DNA from: Tubiluchus corallicola
Taxonomy: Eukaryota > Priapulida > Priapulimorpha > Priapulimorphida > Tubiluchidae
Length of the DNA: 53,246 bases
NCBI GenBank assembly: GCA_030141605.1
Contig: JAQGDQ010001235.1
Coordinates: forward strand, 1-53,246
Reading direction: 5' to 3'
The notes beneath the pieces were generated by a model that was given only the letters and a program-made list of their open reading frames with translations, was not told the origin of the DNA and made no database searches. Position numbers and translations under genes: made by a program. Shown piece by piece: positions 23,701-28,866 of the stretch (position 1 is the stretch's first letter; the number at the start of each line of letters is the position of its first letter).

Positions 23701-24572
23701 TCTGACTAGTTATCTATTGATCTGCTGAGAAAGTACAGCGCCTATTTTTTGGGCATGGTAATCCATCTAAGAAGACATTGCTGCAAGAGTGAATACTACA
23801 CAAATATGAAAATTAGGCTGTCATGACAATATATTAATAATTCTCTAAAACAAATAACCCTATGAAAACAATACCCTCAGCATCAATAGGCACAAAGGTA
23901 TCTTACGCCGCAGGACAATTCGACCGTTACAGCGAAACACATACTGTTTACTTTTTAGCATAGTAAGCAAGTAATTTTTTTATTTTTCTCCATAAATTTA
24001 CATTAATTTAACAATAAAATATACAAAAATACAAATGAACATGGGAGAAATGGTGGCGAAAAACCACTTGTTAGCGAGTCAACCACCATTCTCAGAAAGA
24101 CAAGTAAACAAAAAGATGCTAATGACAGCAGAACACAACTATTAAAAAAAACATAAACGTCCATAAATACAAAAAAACAAATACAACAACAGCAAAAAAC
24201 GAAAACCAAAAACCATCGTTCCTAAATATAATCAAACATTAAACATAATTATATATGGTCCAAAACACAAAATCAGATCAAAGAGAATATTTTAATGTTC
24301 AGAAAAACAACAGTTGCAAGGTAAAATTTAACTTGAATCATGGTTATCAGATATGCATAGCTAAACATTGTGGGAAGAAAAACAAATCAGTAACTTTAAG
24401 AGAGGTAATAGTTATCAACTGTTTGTTTTATGGAAGTTATAACATATATCTATAAAGAGACTGATTACAATTAACACTTTACCTCTACATTGAACTCCAG
24501 TTCTGCATCCATAGTTGTAATTCGAACTGGAAATGACTTCACTTGCTTTTTCTTTGAGAAAGGAGCCATCAT
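623..24572 (-). CDS. NF2: Merlin (NF2) gene, seven 5' coding exons, 3' end beyond the window
   Basis: Merlin is a FERM-domain membrane-cytoskeleton adaptor acting upstream of the Hippo pathway at the cell cortex. Seven exons read on the minus strand join in frame: 24483-24572, 20747-20875, 18725-18931, 4429-4553, 3576-3681, 2023-2232 and 623-736, all with GT donors and AG acceptors. They encode about 327 residues covering the FERM F1, F2 and F3 lobes and the start of the alpha-helical region. Evidence for merlin rather than ezrin/radixin/moesin is the blue-box motif YQMTPEM in exon 4 and [13 protein letters not shown] followed by [10 protein letters not shown] in exon 7. The N-terminus is short, as in the fly protein, without the vertebrate extension. 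Intron 3 is about 14.2 kb and hosts four ionotropic-receptor genes on the same strand. The coiled coil and C-terminal tail lie left of position 1. I am confident of family and exon structure; untranslated exons are not defined. Confidence 0.93.
1148..1177 (-). ncRNA. Hammerhead-ribozyme-like core in a repeat tail
   Basis: On the minus strand CTGATGA (1177-1171) and GAAAC (1152-1148) flank a stretch that can pair GAC-AGC with GCT-A-GTC as stem II. AAACGTTT could form a very short stem III. This arrangement is known from hammerheads of Penelope-like retroelements. The surrounding sequence recurs in degenerate form at 3030-3110 without the CTGATGA. Stem I and the cleavage site are not resolved. 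Confidence 0.25.
1267..2084 (-). repeat. 136-bp tandem repeat made from the merlin exon 6 edge and its donor
   Basis: Six units, spaced 135-136 bp (CACCAG at 1341, 1477, 1612, 1748, 1884, 2020). The last is the functional exon end. Each unit holds ~64 exonic bases, GTGAGT and ~72 intronic bases, with few differences. Confidence 0.93.
2023..2232 (-). CDS. NF2: Merlin coding exon 6 (F3 lobe), source of the 136-bp repeat
   Basis: This exon encodes 70 residues, from [20 protein letters not shown] through [20 protein letters not shown] to SSKLRTNKL, the PTB-like F3 lobe. The acceptor is TTTTTTCCACAG and the donor GTGAGT; both ends are phase 0. The last ~64 coding bases plus the donor and ~72 intron bases recur five times directly downstream in the intron (1267-2020), each copy keeping an intact GTGAGT. 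This copy is the real exon because only it is preceded by the full coding sequence and acceptor. Confidence 0.93.
2677..3022. mobile_element. Pogo/Tc1-like MITE with TA duplication
   Basis: Terminal inverted repeats CAGTCGACCCTCGTTAAACC and its near-complement ending GAGGGTTGACTG, flanked by TA (2675-2676 and 3023-3024). No coding capacity. Lies in merlin intron 5. Confidence 0.82.
3576..3681 (-). CDS. NF2: Merlin coding exon 5 (F2 lobe end)
   Basis: The exon has one base completing the Trp codon split with exon 4, then 35 residues. [20 protein letters not shown] and LEMYGVNYF match human merlin [20 protein letters not shown] and LEMYGVNYF. The acceptor is TTTGCAG and the donor GTATGTG. A plus-strand open frame over the same bases is an antisense shadow. 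Confidence 0.93.
3739..4418. mobile_element. Harbinger-like MITE filling merlin intron 4
   Basis: 680 bp with terminal repeats AAGCACAAGAAAA and TTTCTTGTCTT, flanked by TTA on both sides (3736-3738, 4419-4421). A diverged copy is at 26685-27345. No transposase is encoded. It occupies about 91% of the 747-bp intron 4, and its edge lies 10 bp from exon 4. Confidence 0.78.
4429..4553 (-). CDS. NF2: Merlin coding exon 4 (F2 lobe with blue box)
   Basis: This exon encodes 41 residues plus two bases. It starts YGD and includes [27 protein letters not shown] is the merlin-specific blue box, which is absent from ezrin/radixin/moesin. The donor GTAAGT at 4423-4428 is followed within two bases by the TTA duplication of a Harbinger-like MITE that fills nearly all of intron 4. 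Confidence 0.93.
4751..5289. mobile_element. MITE, AAGGAAAACCGGA family, copy 1
   Basis: Termini AAGGAAAACCGGACAATTG and CAATCATCCGGTTTTCCTT form inverted repeats, flanked by TA (4749-4750, 5290-5291). The internal sequence is shared with 41251-41771 over most of its length. Lies in merlin intron 3. Confidence 0.78.
5571..5725. repeat. (TTACA)n microsatellite
   Basis: Nearly pure pentanucleotide repeat, TTACA with TTATA variants at both edges, directly beside the stop of the truncated IR copy 1. The equivalent place beside copy 3 (10100-10150) has only a short (TATTA)n. Confidence 0.95.
5741..6655 (-). CDS. IR-family gene copy 1, C-terminally truncated next to a (TTACA)n tract
   Basis: 304 residues from the ATG at 6653-6655 (MVFRQ). 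The open frame continues nine codons further upstream only from a GTG, so I use the ATG shared with the paralogue. Signal peptide, S1, M1, pore loop and main pore helix are preserved. After GDFAATS the coding sequence passes into AT-rich DNA and stops after TLIYIF, immediately beside a ~150-bp (TTACA)n microsatellite. S2 and M4 are absent, as in copy 3. Nearest relative is 10189-11127, with shared upstream and downstream flanks. Most likely a decaying fragment; a shortened subunit is possible but unsupported. Confidence 0.62.
   Translation of the reverse strand: MVFRQTLFFLACIITLQFLEIFCISGCKTKLDKQRKVTQVKHLRNKKGSIQKGYVVLHENRWDSQDYSLKGAQHSVGIWDDDPAALFTIDVVLLLSNVLNFSFNINVIEALETPETVAEKAEVDIFGLVTILRERMKYMTFLHPVAYSPQVFVTKRNKLQGFNLTDPFSTHVWLLLITFGLLAGPIIYCFDCQTKPICNENDFSQINSRPTKTGITYYIQYILASFLQQGGTYLPQHWAAQVFTGCWWLFVIILTAMYTGTLVNKLFVSHQDHVFSTLQELVDSDIVPVTFGDFAATSTLIYIF
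7131..7455 (-). mobile_element. Unclassified dispersed repeat, minus-oriented copy
   Basis: Reverse complement of sequence at 40785-41170 and 48065-48470 (GTCGTGAAGCTCA at one end, ...CTTCAGAAATTCTTCAT at the other). It is absent at the equivalent place in the second IR duplication unit (between about 11615 and 11635), which shows that it inserted. No clear terminal repeats. Confidence 0.7.
7996..9435 (-). CDS. Ionotropic receptor (IR-family) gene, full length, copy 2
   Basis: A single-exon gene of 479 residues. Order: signal peptide (1-24), S1 (about 70-165), M1 (about 172-190), pore loop [10 protein letters not shown] (about 222-231), main pore helix ending [14 protein letters not shown] (about 257-280), S2 (about 298-430), M4 [19 protein letters not shown]. 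An 11-residue tandem duplication ([11 protein letters not shown] twice, about 237-258) sits between pore loop and pore helix. It comes from an exact 33-bp DNA duplication (8664-8729) and is absent from the three paralogues. A polyadenylation signal AATAAA lies at 7979-7984 on the minus strand, just beyond the stop. The insertion may disturb gating; without expression data I cannot say whether the channel works. Confidence 0.85.
   Translation of the reverse strand: MISRQTLLFLVCIITFQFLDIFCISECKIKLDKKRKIISIKHLRNQKDGIQKEYVAFYENIQDAQDYSFQGAQLAVGIWDDDPTAQFTIDVVKLLSNALNFSFNIKTIEALETPETVAEKAEVDIFGLVTILRERTDYMTFLHPVTYSPQVFVTKRNKLHGFNLTDPFSTPVWLLLITFGLLAGPIIYCFDCQTKTICNENDFSQINSRPTKTGITYYIQYILASFLQQGGTYLPQRWAAQVITGCWRWAAQVITGCWWLFVIILTAMYTGTLVSKLFVSHQYHVFSTLQELVDSNIVPVTIGDFAATSILKNSQPDTDYSKLWKKMETDKNVPADDVATALRLTATGRYTYFCDGINAKLDLIHDFKLHGKCRFSIAPVTTLPLHMSFAVPRESNFTEALNHGIATLLQSDMIAGKLENMLHLSEQCLDTPIQTVEAEAIPVEQLSAVFWVILFGMSIALFTFIIESLYYRVKHYTNP
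8664..8729 (-). repeat. 33-bp in-frame tandem duplication within IR copy 2
   Basis: AGCATCCGGTAATAACCTGA... occurs at 8664 and again at 8697. It adds 11 residues before the main pore helix and is single in the other three copies. Confidence 0.95.
10189..11127 (-). CDS. IR-family gene copy 3, C-terminally truncated (gene fragment or short isoform)
   Basis: 312 residues starting MVFRQ at an ATG. Signal peptide, S1, M1, pore loop and main pore helix match the full-length copies. The match stops after [14 protein letters not shown], and an unrelated 8-residue tail (LHSHADV) leads to the stop. S2 and M4, about 155 residues, are missing, so it cannot fold a normal two-lobed binding domain. Downstream is an AT-rich tract with (TATTA)n at 10100-10150. 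Flanks at 9893-10080 match those beyond the truncated copy at 5741-6655, so truncation preceded the segmental duplication. The frame has stayed open through 300 codons. Either this decay is young or a short product is tolerated. Confidence 0.65.
   Translation of the reverse strand: MVFRQTLFFLACIITLQFLEIFCISGCKTKLDKQRIVTQVKHLRNKKGSIQKGYVVLHENRWDTQDYSLKGAQLAVRIWDDDPSALFTIDVVLLLSNALNFIFYINAIEALEIPETVAEKAEVDIFGLVTILRERMKYMTFLHPVAYSPQVFVTKRNKLQGFNLTDPFSTPVWLLLITFGLLAGPIIYCFDYQTKRICNENDFSQINSRPTKTGITYYIQYTLASFLQQGGTYLPQRWAAQVITGCWWLFVIILTAMYTGTLVSKLFVSHQHHVFSTLQEVVDSNIVPVTIGDFAPTSILKNSQPLHSHADV
12160..13566 (-). CDS. Ionotropic receptor (IR-family) gene, full length, copy 4
   Basis: A single-exon gene of 468 residues encoding a probable ligand-gated cation channel of the divergent, variant iGluR family, likely chemosensory and in the plasma membrane. 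A hydrophobic signal peptide (about residues 1-24) precedes a short S1 half-domain. M1 is about residues 170-190 ([13 protein letters not shown]), followed by a pore loop with ASFLQQGG. Next come the main pore helix ending [13 protein letters not shown] (the position of SYTANLAAF in glutamate receptors), S2, and M4 near the C-terminus ([13 protein letters not shown]). There is no amino-terminal domain, as expected for divergent IRs. It is the closest paralogue of the gene at 7996-9435 and forms a duplication unit with the truncated copy at 10189-11127. It lies inside merlin intron 3 on the same strand. The ligand cannot be read from the sequence. Confidence 0.85.
   Translation of the reverse strand: MISRQILFFLACIITFQFLDIFCISECKIKLDKKRKIISIKRLRNQKDGIQKEYVAFYENKQDAQDYSLQGAQLALGIWDDDPTTHFIIDVVKLLGKALNFSFNIKAIEALEIPETVAEKSEVDIFGLVTILRERMKYMTFLHPVAYSPQVFVTKRNKLQGFNLTDPFSTPVWLLLITFGLLAGPIIYCFDYQTKRICNENDFSQINSRPTKTGITYYIQYTLASFLQQGGTYLPQRLAAQVITGCWWLFVIILTAMYTGTLVSKLFVSHQDHVFATLQELVDSDIVPVTIGDFAATSILKNSPPDTDYSKLWKKMEIDKNVPVDDVATALDLTATGRYTYFRNGIYAMLDLVHDFKLHGKCRFSIAPVTTLPLQMSFAVPRESNFTEALNHGIATLLQSDMIAGKLENILHLSQQCLDTPIQTVEAEAIPVEQLSAVFWAILFGMSIALLTFIIESLYYRVKHFTNP
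14154..14599. mobile_element. piggyBac-like MITE with TTAA target sites
   Basis: Inverted ends CACTTTCAATCCC and CGGGTATGAAAGGG (10 of 13 positions pair), flanked by TTAA at 14150-14153 and 14600-14603. TTAA duplication and CCY termini are hallmarks of piggyBac. Only its right end survives in the first IR duplication unit (about 9851-9873). Confidence 0.7.
14713..14853 (+). pseudogene. Non-LTR retrotransposon reverse-transcriptase fragment
   Basis: One frame reads [20 protein letters not shown] followed by [20 protein letters not shown]. This resembles the region after the RT core of many LINE proteins, where a Y/N-SETW motif follows V(L)PS and precedes L(E)xxQ. It stops at TGA and no other part of the protein is seen. 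Confidence 0.5.
14967..15833 (+). mobile_element. Non-autonomous Helitron, first of a tandem trimer
   Basis: Starts TCTATTCTCTTATATTAA after host A (14966). It contains a TA-rich tract and AAGATTCGAGGCTACAGC. It ends with the hairpin CGCAAAATCTTTTGCG, GGGCCTTTG and CTAG (15830-15833). There is no Rep/helicase gene. Confidence 0.82.
15834..16551 (+). mobile_element. Non-autonomous Helitron, second of a tandem trimer
   Basis: Begins TCTATTATATTAATATTC directly after the CTAG of the first element, with no spacer, and ends CTAG at 16548-16551. Its hairpin is degraded (ACACAAAATTCTTTGTGG). About 718 bp; internal deletion around 16060 relative to its neighbours. Confidence 0.82.
16552..17345 (+). 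mobile_element. Non-autonomous Helitron, third of a tandem trimer
   Basis: Begins TCTATATATTAATATTC directly after the preceding CTAG and ends with the perfect hairpin CGCAAAATTTTTTGCG and CTAG (17342-17345), followed by host T (17346). With the A at 14966, the whole array occupies one A|T target. Confidence 0.85.
17512..17574. mobile_element. Single end of a TIR element (TGAGTCTATTAAGCGG family)
   Basis: GTCAAAACACTT...TGAGTCTATTAAGCGGCACC, then TAATGTA, matches the right end of 50229-50347. The partner end is not found nearby. Confidence 0.5.
17690..17890 (-). mobile_element. LINE/SINE 3' end with (TTAC)n tail
   Basis: On the minus strand the sequence runs into GATAAATAAAGATAG and then about twenty TTAC units (plus-strand AAGT tract, 17697-17782). 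A simple-repeat tail after AATAAA is typical of LINE-mobilised sequences. The body is too short to classify. Confidence 0.55.
18270..18690 (+). mobile_element. Probable LINE/SINE-derived repeat with conserved palindromic motif
   Basis: Contains GGGTGGCGAAAAAC...GTCAACCACCC (18297-18335), a motif found at three other places in the window. It ends with AATAAA and an (AAATCTA)-type tail near 18645-18680, just downstream of merlin exon 3. Confidence 0.4.
18725..18931 (-). CDS. NF2: Merlin coding exon 3 (FERM F1/F2 lobes)
   Basis: This exon encodes 69 residues. [27 protein letters not shown] and [13 protein letters not shown] match merlin and ERM F1-F2 residues almost position for position. The acceptor is TTTTACAG and the donor is GTTGG, weaker than consensus, at phase 0. 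The following intron runs about 14.2 kb to exon 4 and contains the IR genes and the Helitron trimer. Confidence 0.93.
19084..19160. repeat. Long near-perfect palindrome
   Basis: AATATGTATTATGTATGCTG and the following AACACACACATATA are mirrored by ...TGTGTGTGTTCAGCATACATAATACATATT. The arms are about 35 bp around a TA-rich centre and could extrude as a cruciform or be transcribed as a hairpin. TGTGTGTTCAGCA recurs at about 19346. Confidence 0.85.
19478..19797. repeat. (ATAAT)n to (ACAAT)n pentanucleotide microsatellite
   Basis: About 90 bp of ATAAT units switch abruptly to about 205 bp of ACAAT units and back to ATAAT. All three minus-strand frames are open through it (YCIVL-type periodic peptides), which is a trivial consequence of the repeat and not a gene. 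Confidence 0.97.
20020..20140. mobile_element. Single end of the CTCGCTTAACGAC MITE family
   Basis: TA then CGGTGAGTCCTCGCTTAACG, as at 28973 and 47621. The partner end is not visible. Confidence 0.55.
20446..20704 (-). mobile_element. Dispersed repeat with trinucleotide (TTA/TTG)n tail
   Basis: 20446-20560 is the reverse complement of 31235-31350 (shared CCACGTACAGTTTGGCCTGT). The adjoining ATA/ACA trinucleotide tract (20562-20704) lies on the other side from the shared body. It is close upstream of merlin exon 2 in genome coordinates. Confidence 0.6.
20747..20875 (-). CDS. NF2: Merlin coding exon 2 (FERM F1 lobe)
   Basis: This exon encodes 43 residues. Motifs are [20 protein letters not shown], then GLQ, then VAWLKMDKK, the classic F1 ubiquitin-like lobe core shared with fly and human merlin. 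The acceptor is TTTTAG and the donor GTAGTA, and both boundaries are phase 0. Upstream of the acceptor lies ordinary intron; downstream is a trinucleotide (ATA/ACA) repeat tract. Confidence 0.92.
20876..21954. other. Merlin intron 1, nothing recognised
   Basis: About 1.1 kb of AT-rich intron with a 15-base G run near 21080. No coding or repeat family recognised. Confidence 0.5.
21955..22527. mobile_element. TIR element (CCGTATATACTCGCATATAAG) with TA duplication
   Basis: Left end CCGTATATACTCGCATATAA and right end TTATATGCGAGCATATACGG are inverted, flanked by TA (21953-21954, 22528-22529). Subterminal copies of CATATAAGCCGACC recur inside. No transposase is encoded. Tc1/pogo-type MITE by target site. 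Lies in merlin intron 1. Confidence 0.82.
22877..23613. mobile_element. Possible TIR element of unknown family
   Basis: Both edges carry related inverted blocks: GTAGGGCACGC, AAGTAGGACAC and GCCCAAGTAG on the left; GTGTCCTACTTGGGC, CACCCTACTTGGGC and TTGTCCTAC on the right. The exact ends and the target duplication are not resolved. Confidence 0.35.
23965..24250. mobile_element. Dispersed repeat with the GGTGGCGAA palindromic motif
   Basis: TGGTGGCGAAAAACCAC...GCGAGTCAACCACCA (24051-24088) in an A-rich context with AATAAA-like words, related to 18270, 35110 and 42910. Class not established. Confidence 0.35.
24483..24572 (-). CDS. NF2: Merlin coding exon 1 (start codon)
   Basis: This exon encodes 30 residues, beginning with two adjacent ATG codons (24570-24572 and 24567-24569) and then a basic stretch with KKK. 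It ends at [12 protein letters not shown], which matches the merlin F1-lobe start (human TMDAEMEFN). It ends in phase 0 at donor GTAAAG. Which ATG is used cannot be decided from the sequence, and any 5' untranslated exon would lie to the right. Confidence 0.88.
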
Positions 24573-26684
24573 CAAATTTAGTTATAAAAATAAAAGCACT
24601 AACTAAGTTTCAGTGGTACAGTCATAGTGAGCTAAATGTAGAACATTGTTGACCGTCTTTGTAGAACATTGTTGACACGGCCTTGGTCATGTTGATGCTA
24701 CTCCAGCAGTTACAGGCCTGATTCACCGACTATAACGCAATGCACTGATATCAGAGTTATGCTTCAAGTACTAACCACCCGTTACTAATTCATGGTTATG
24801 GTTCACTAATGTCATAAATGATAGAGGCCTACTCGCCATCACACTGCGATTGTGTACAGTTTTTATTCTCAAGTAAAACGGTACACAAGAATAATAACGG
24901 TATGTTCTAATTAACAAAATGTTTCCTTGACTTCAGAAGGCAATACAGCTAGTCACTATGCTGGGCATATGTACCCTTCTGCTGGCCTTAATTGAAAACG
25001 CGTTATTCTTTAACTTTTGATAGTAACTGAATTATGAATAATATCAATGCTTGCGATCCTTTATTCTGTACATAACTGTCCACGCCTACGGTGAATTTCG
25101 TTCCACAATCCACGAATCACACTGTACAGTCATTTCACAAAAATTTTATAAAATACTATGTACAAAAATATATTTATTATTCGCGATATTTAACATATCA
25201 CGATCGCTAATCAAAGCACAAATACAGCAGGGAATTCGTCATCGATTTATGGAAAAATTTCGTAGCAATTTCTTGCGACAGCTTTGTTGTGGCGGTGCTC
25301 GTACAACGTGTCTCTCCTGACTTATCCGAGTTATTAATCGTGTTCTACAAACGACCAGCAGTTATCATTTATGGTTTTATATTGAAATATATTGGAAGAA
25401 AACCAAAAAAATCGAGAGAAAAATGTGTATATGGGATTGAAATAAACAGATAAAGAAGAGCTTCCTCTCTAATTAAAAATAAAAAGAAAGCTACATTATT
25501 ACAGAAATAATATACCGAGAAAGAATATACTGATAAAAATTTGTTGGGTGAGTTTCGAAAATTAATTTCTCCGAACCCGGCTATACATTTAAATCCAATG
25601 GTATGTAACGGACATTACGTAATGAATATGCAGTTGAAGGTTTCTCTATTTGTTGTAGTTTGCTAGCCGCATGGATTACCTACGTAAATCCAGTATTTTA
25701 GCCATAACTGATCGAAACATTTTCCAAATAACAGATACATTCCTGTTCTTAGCGTTTTGTTTTAATCTAATAATGTTCTGAGTGTGAAAAGCTTTTGTGA
25801 AAAAGTGATCTAACGTATCTCTGTCGTTACATACCCAATTGCAAATTACTAATGTCACTATATAATATGCCACTATCTCTTTTTGTAAGAACCTTTTAAA
25901 ATAATTTGCTAGCAAAATATGTAGCAAAATTTTCCTTTCTATCAGTTATTTACAGAGCTTATGTCATTTGATACTGACTATTATTGGAAATAATAAAAAA
26001 GAATCTGAATCCAACAGCAAAAGTTACAATCTCTTAATAATCTATTTGCCAGTTCGCTTTTAGATCGTCTGCCTTTATTCATAAATTTGATTATTATCTT
26101 TTTCTGTTTATTAGGTGTACTACTATAAAATCTCAATAGTATAAATGATATAATATATTATATTGTTGCTTTTCTGAGTTTAGCCGTGTTCCGCGTTTAA
26201 ATTTTCACTCGCTCAAGGACACAAAATATGCGCCCTGTATGTTATATTGGTCACTTTAAAGTAAAAATACCCATTTAAGTCATAGAGAAATAATATTATA
26301 CCTGCATAGAATTCACAAATCCTATTTTCTGATTGGCTCAAATTTATATACTTACCTCTTTTACATGTACAAAATTTATAAATACAAGTGCAGCTTTCTC
26401 ATTCCTTGAATTCAGTGGTTGCTGGTGACAGTTTGAGTGCCAAACAGGACAAGACTGCATCTGCTCTTCCAGGGCTTATCATTAATCTGTTTCATGCACT
26501 AATGCGAGAGTGTAACAGCTCCTCAATGGTCAATTACTCTTTGTGTTTTGTGACTAGTCCGCTATTCAAGTTTAATCATAAAACTTCATTCAGATATAGA
26601 AGTTAGCAGTTTATTAGTTTCAAGTTTACTCATTTATTCAGCAATTAGTAAGTCAATTGGTTAGGCCTCATGTCACTCTTTTAA

Positions 26685-27345
26685 AAGCACAAGAAAACAC
26701 TCCCCCTTACATAAAGCTTTAAAAAATCATCTTGAAATTTTATACCACTAACACACTGCCTTTTTGCACACAGAGCTTTGATCGGCAATAACACTGTATA
26801 AAGCATGTAAATTTAAACTCCCTTGATGACTGTTAGATGCAGCCATTCTGGCGATAAGTCATTTGAAACAAGTTTAGATAACCCCGAATAAGGTTTGAAA
26901 AAATAATCACAGCATTCATAATGCACAAGAGACTAAAAATACGTTTTTGGCTAATGAGCGGTGCACCCTAGAAGTGAGTCAACAATATGTGACCAATTGG
27001 TGAAAACACTTTAAATGATTAAAAATTTTCTTTTCTAGTTACCTAAATCTTTTCAGCAGGTAAGCAAAATGTTTTATAATATAAATTTGCATGGAAAGTT
27101 TAATTCTCTGGGGCATAGTTTAACATTTCCTTTCCTTACCCTGATTTAGGTTGTACATATATGACACCATGTAATGGCACGGTCATAACAGTATTAATTG
27201 CGGGAGATTTCAAATGAAAACAAACAAGAAATCCTTTCAACGCGAGTACGATATACACAATTAAGCATAAAATAGCTGTAAAGTAGTATAATTTTTTAAG
27301 GCGGTTTTTTTGAAACCTACTTCAGGTACCTCTTTTCTTGTACTT
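26685..27345. mobile_element. Harbinger-like MITE, diverged copy
   Basis: Aligns along its length with 3739-4418. Ends are AAGCACAAGAAAAC and TTTCTTGTACTT, with TTA/TAA at the borders. Located in the intergenic region. Confidence 0.72.
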
Positions 27346-27689
27346 TAAATACTTTCATTTTACTTGTTGTTTTTACAGTTACAATTGCACAGTTTATTAA
27401 GAACTATTATTATGACAATTTCAGTACATTGTACTCAAGTGCATCTTGTGCTGCCATTGAAGTCCGCGAGTTACGAATGCTCCAGAAGAAAAATTTATAT
27501 AGATTATTTTTTTACCTTTGTTGTTTTTTATAACTTGTGGTGCAAAATGATGTGAGCTACACAGTTTCGTATCTAAGACATTGTATTGATTTGAATTAGT
27601 GACGACTTGTTTTCTTGTTCAATAATAAGGCATTTAGGGTGAGTTTTAAATAAATTTAAATTTTATGAATTTTAGCTTGCGGATTGTTT

Positions 27690-27800
27690 TGATATGAGAA
27701 ACAGTTCCGGTTCGCGGAGTGATAGTAAATCCCGGTAAGTTACGGTTGTGTTCGGAGTTCGGGCATACGTAAAGGAGCAGCCATTTTGGAGGATTGTTTG
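27690..27800 (+). promoter_or_regulatory. Candidate SRCAP 5' region: CpG-richer stretch, possible first-exon donor, YY1-like site
   Basis: This short CpG-richer stretch contains a consensus donor CCCG|GTAAGT (after 27734), which could pair with the acceptor at 28605-28606 to form a 5' untranslated exon. At 27777-27787 GCAGCCATTTT is the reverse complement of the YY1/Pho core AAAATGGC. Similar bases also occur inside a MITE elsewhere in the window, so the site alone is weak evidence. Confidence 0.25.
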
Positions 27801-28609
27801 CTGTGTCGTTTTTTCAGTGGAGATTGTAGGAGAAAGAAATCTTATATTTCATGATTTTTGAAAATAGTTTATAGCAGTTGTATATAACTGGAACTTTGTA
27901 TATTGCAATATTAACGAAAATTTTCTTGAAACGGGTAATCAAGTGAGTGATTTTAATGGATTTTAAAATGATAACGTTTAGTTTTCTACCGCTGTTGCTC
28001 TTCAAACTCTAGCACGTATTGGAGACTTTGATGGTAGGTAACTTTAACAACATCAATGAAAAATTGCAATTCAACACCAATTTCTATGAGCGTAGTACCA
28101 AATTGTAATTCTTGTTTATAGTAGAGTGGCTGCTCAAAATTTAGTGCATTCCAATTTTGAGAATATTGCAAAAAACTTGTTTTTGCGTTTAGATTGTTTT
28201 TCTCTGTATTTACGAGCCGCACAGTTTATTCTATGGTTTTGCTTGTTTTTATTAAAAGTAATAATGTTAAGTATTAAGTTTGCTTAAGAAAATTTACTCT
28301 AGTGTTAACAAAACATGTTAAAAAGCAACTGTCAGGAAATCATTAAAAGCAAGGTAAAACAGCACTGTATTTTATTATGGCACAGATCTTGCAAGAAAAA
28401 CAAGTACAAACTACCAGTAATAGTATAGACAATTTTGAACCGAAATGATCTTCACAAGAAATCGCTTTTCGTAATAATTTCAACAGTAAGAAACCAATAA
28501 TGTGGAAAGAATGAGATGTATAGCGAAACATATGATTGGGTATCTTGACACAATATAGTAAAAAGTCGTTTTTATTACCTGTCAAATCAATAAATTTATT
28601 TTACAGCGC

Positions 28610-28621
28610 ATGCCAATATAA
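28610..28621 (+). promoter_or_regulatory. Three-codon upstream frame overlapping the SRCAP start (TAATG)
   Basis: ATGCCAATATAA ends in the bases that begin the ATG at 28621. If the message starts in or before this exon without an upstream coding exon, the arrangement would favour termination-reinitiation or repress translation. Confidence 0.3.
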
Positions 28622-28866
28622 TGCAACACGGTAGCACAGAAGCCAACGTTATAGCGGGAAGTGGTGACGTCGTCATGACAACGGCTACTCAGCAGCAGCA
28701 TTACGTGGTGCACACCGGAGCAAAGCAGGCTGGCGACGGTGCACAGTTGAGTGCACCTACATTTGTACTTACATCTCCTCAACCAATGGTTGGTCATCTA
28801 ATGCAGAATCAAGCTCAGCCAACTACGTTGATTCAAGTGTCATCGTCTTCTAATTTGCTTGGTCAG
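28621..28866 (+). CDS. SRCAP: SRCAP/Domino coding exon 1
   Basis: 82 codons, ending Q at donor GTTAGT. Composition is Gln, Ser, Thr and Pro rich ([19 protein letters not shown]), like the disordered N-termini of EP400/Domino. The exon's acceptor is at 28605-28606, so a non-coding or coding upstream exon exists. No stop lies in frame between the acceptor and this ATG, so the protein could begin further upstream. A three-codon upstream frame (28610-28621) ends in TAATG overlapping this start. Confidence 0.75.

Larger units (their letters stand above)
24573..28606. other. Divergent intergenic region between merlin and SRCAP
   Basis: About 4 kb with no supported coding sequence. It must hold both promoters, unless first exons lie further out. 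The one recognisable repeat is the Harbinger-like MITE at 26685-27345. The most GC- and CpG-rich stretch is about 27690-27800. Open frames here are short and match nothing I recognise. Confidence 0.6.
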
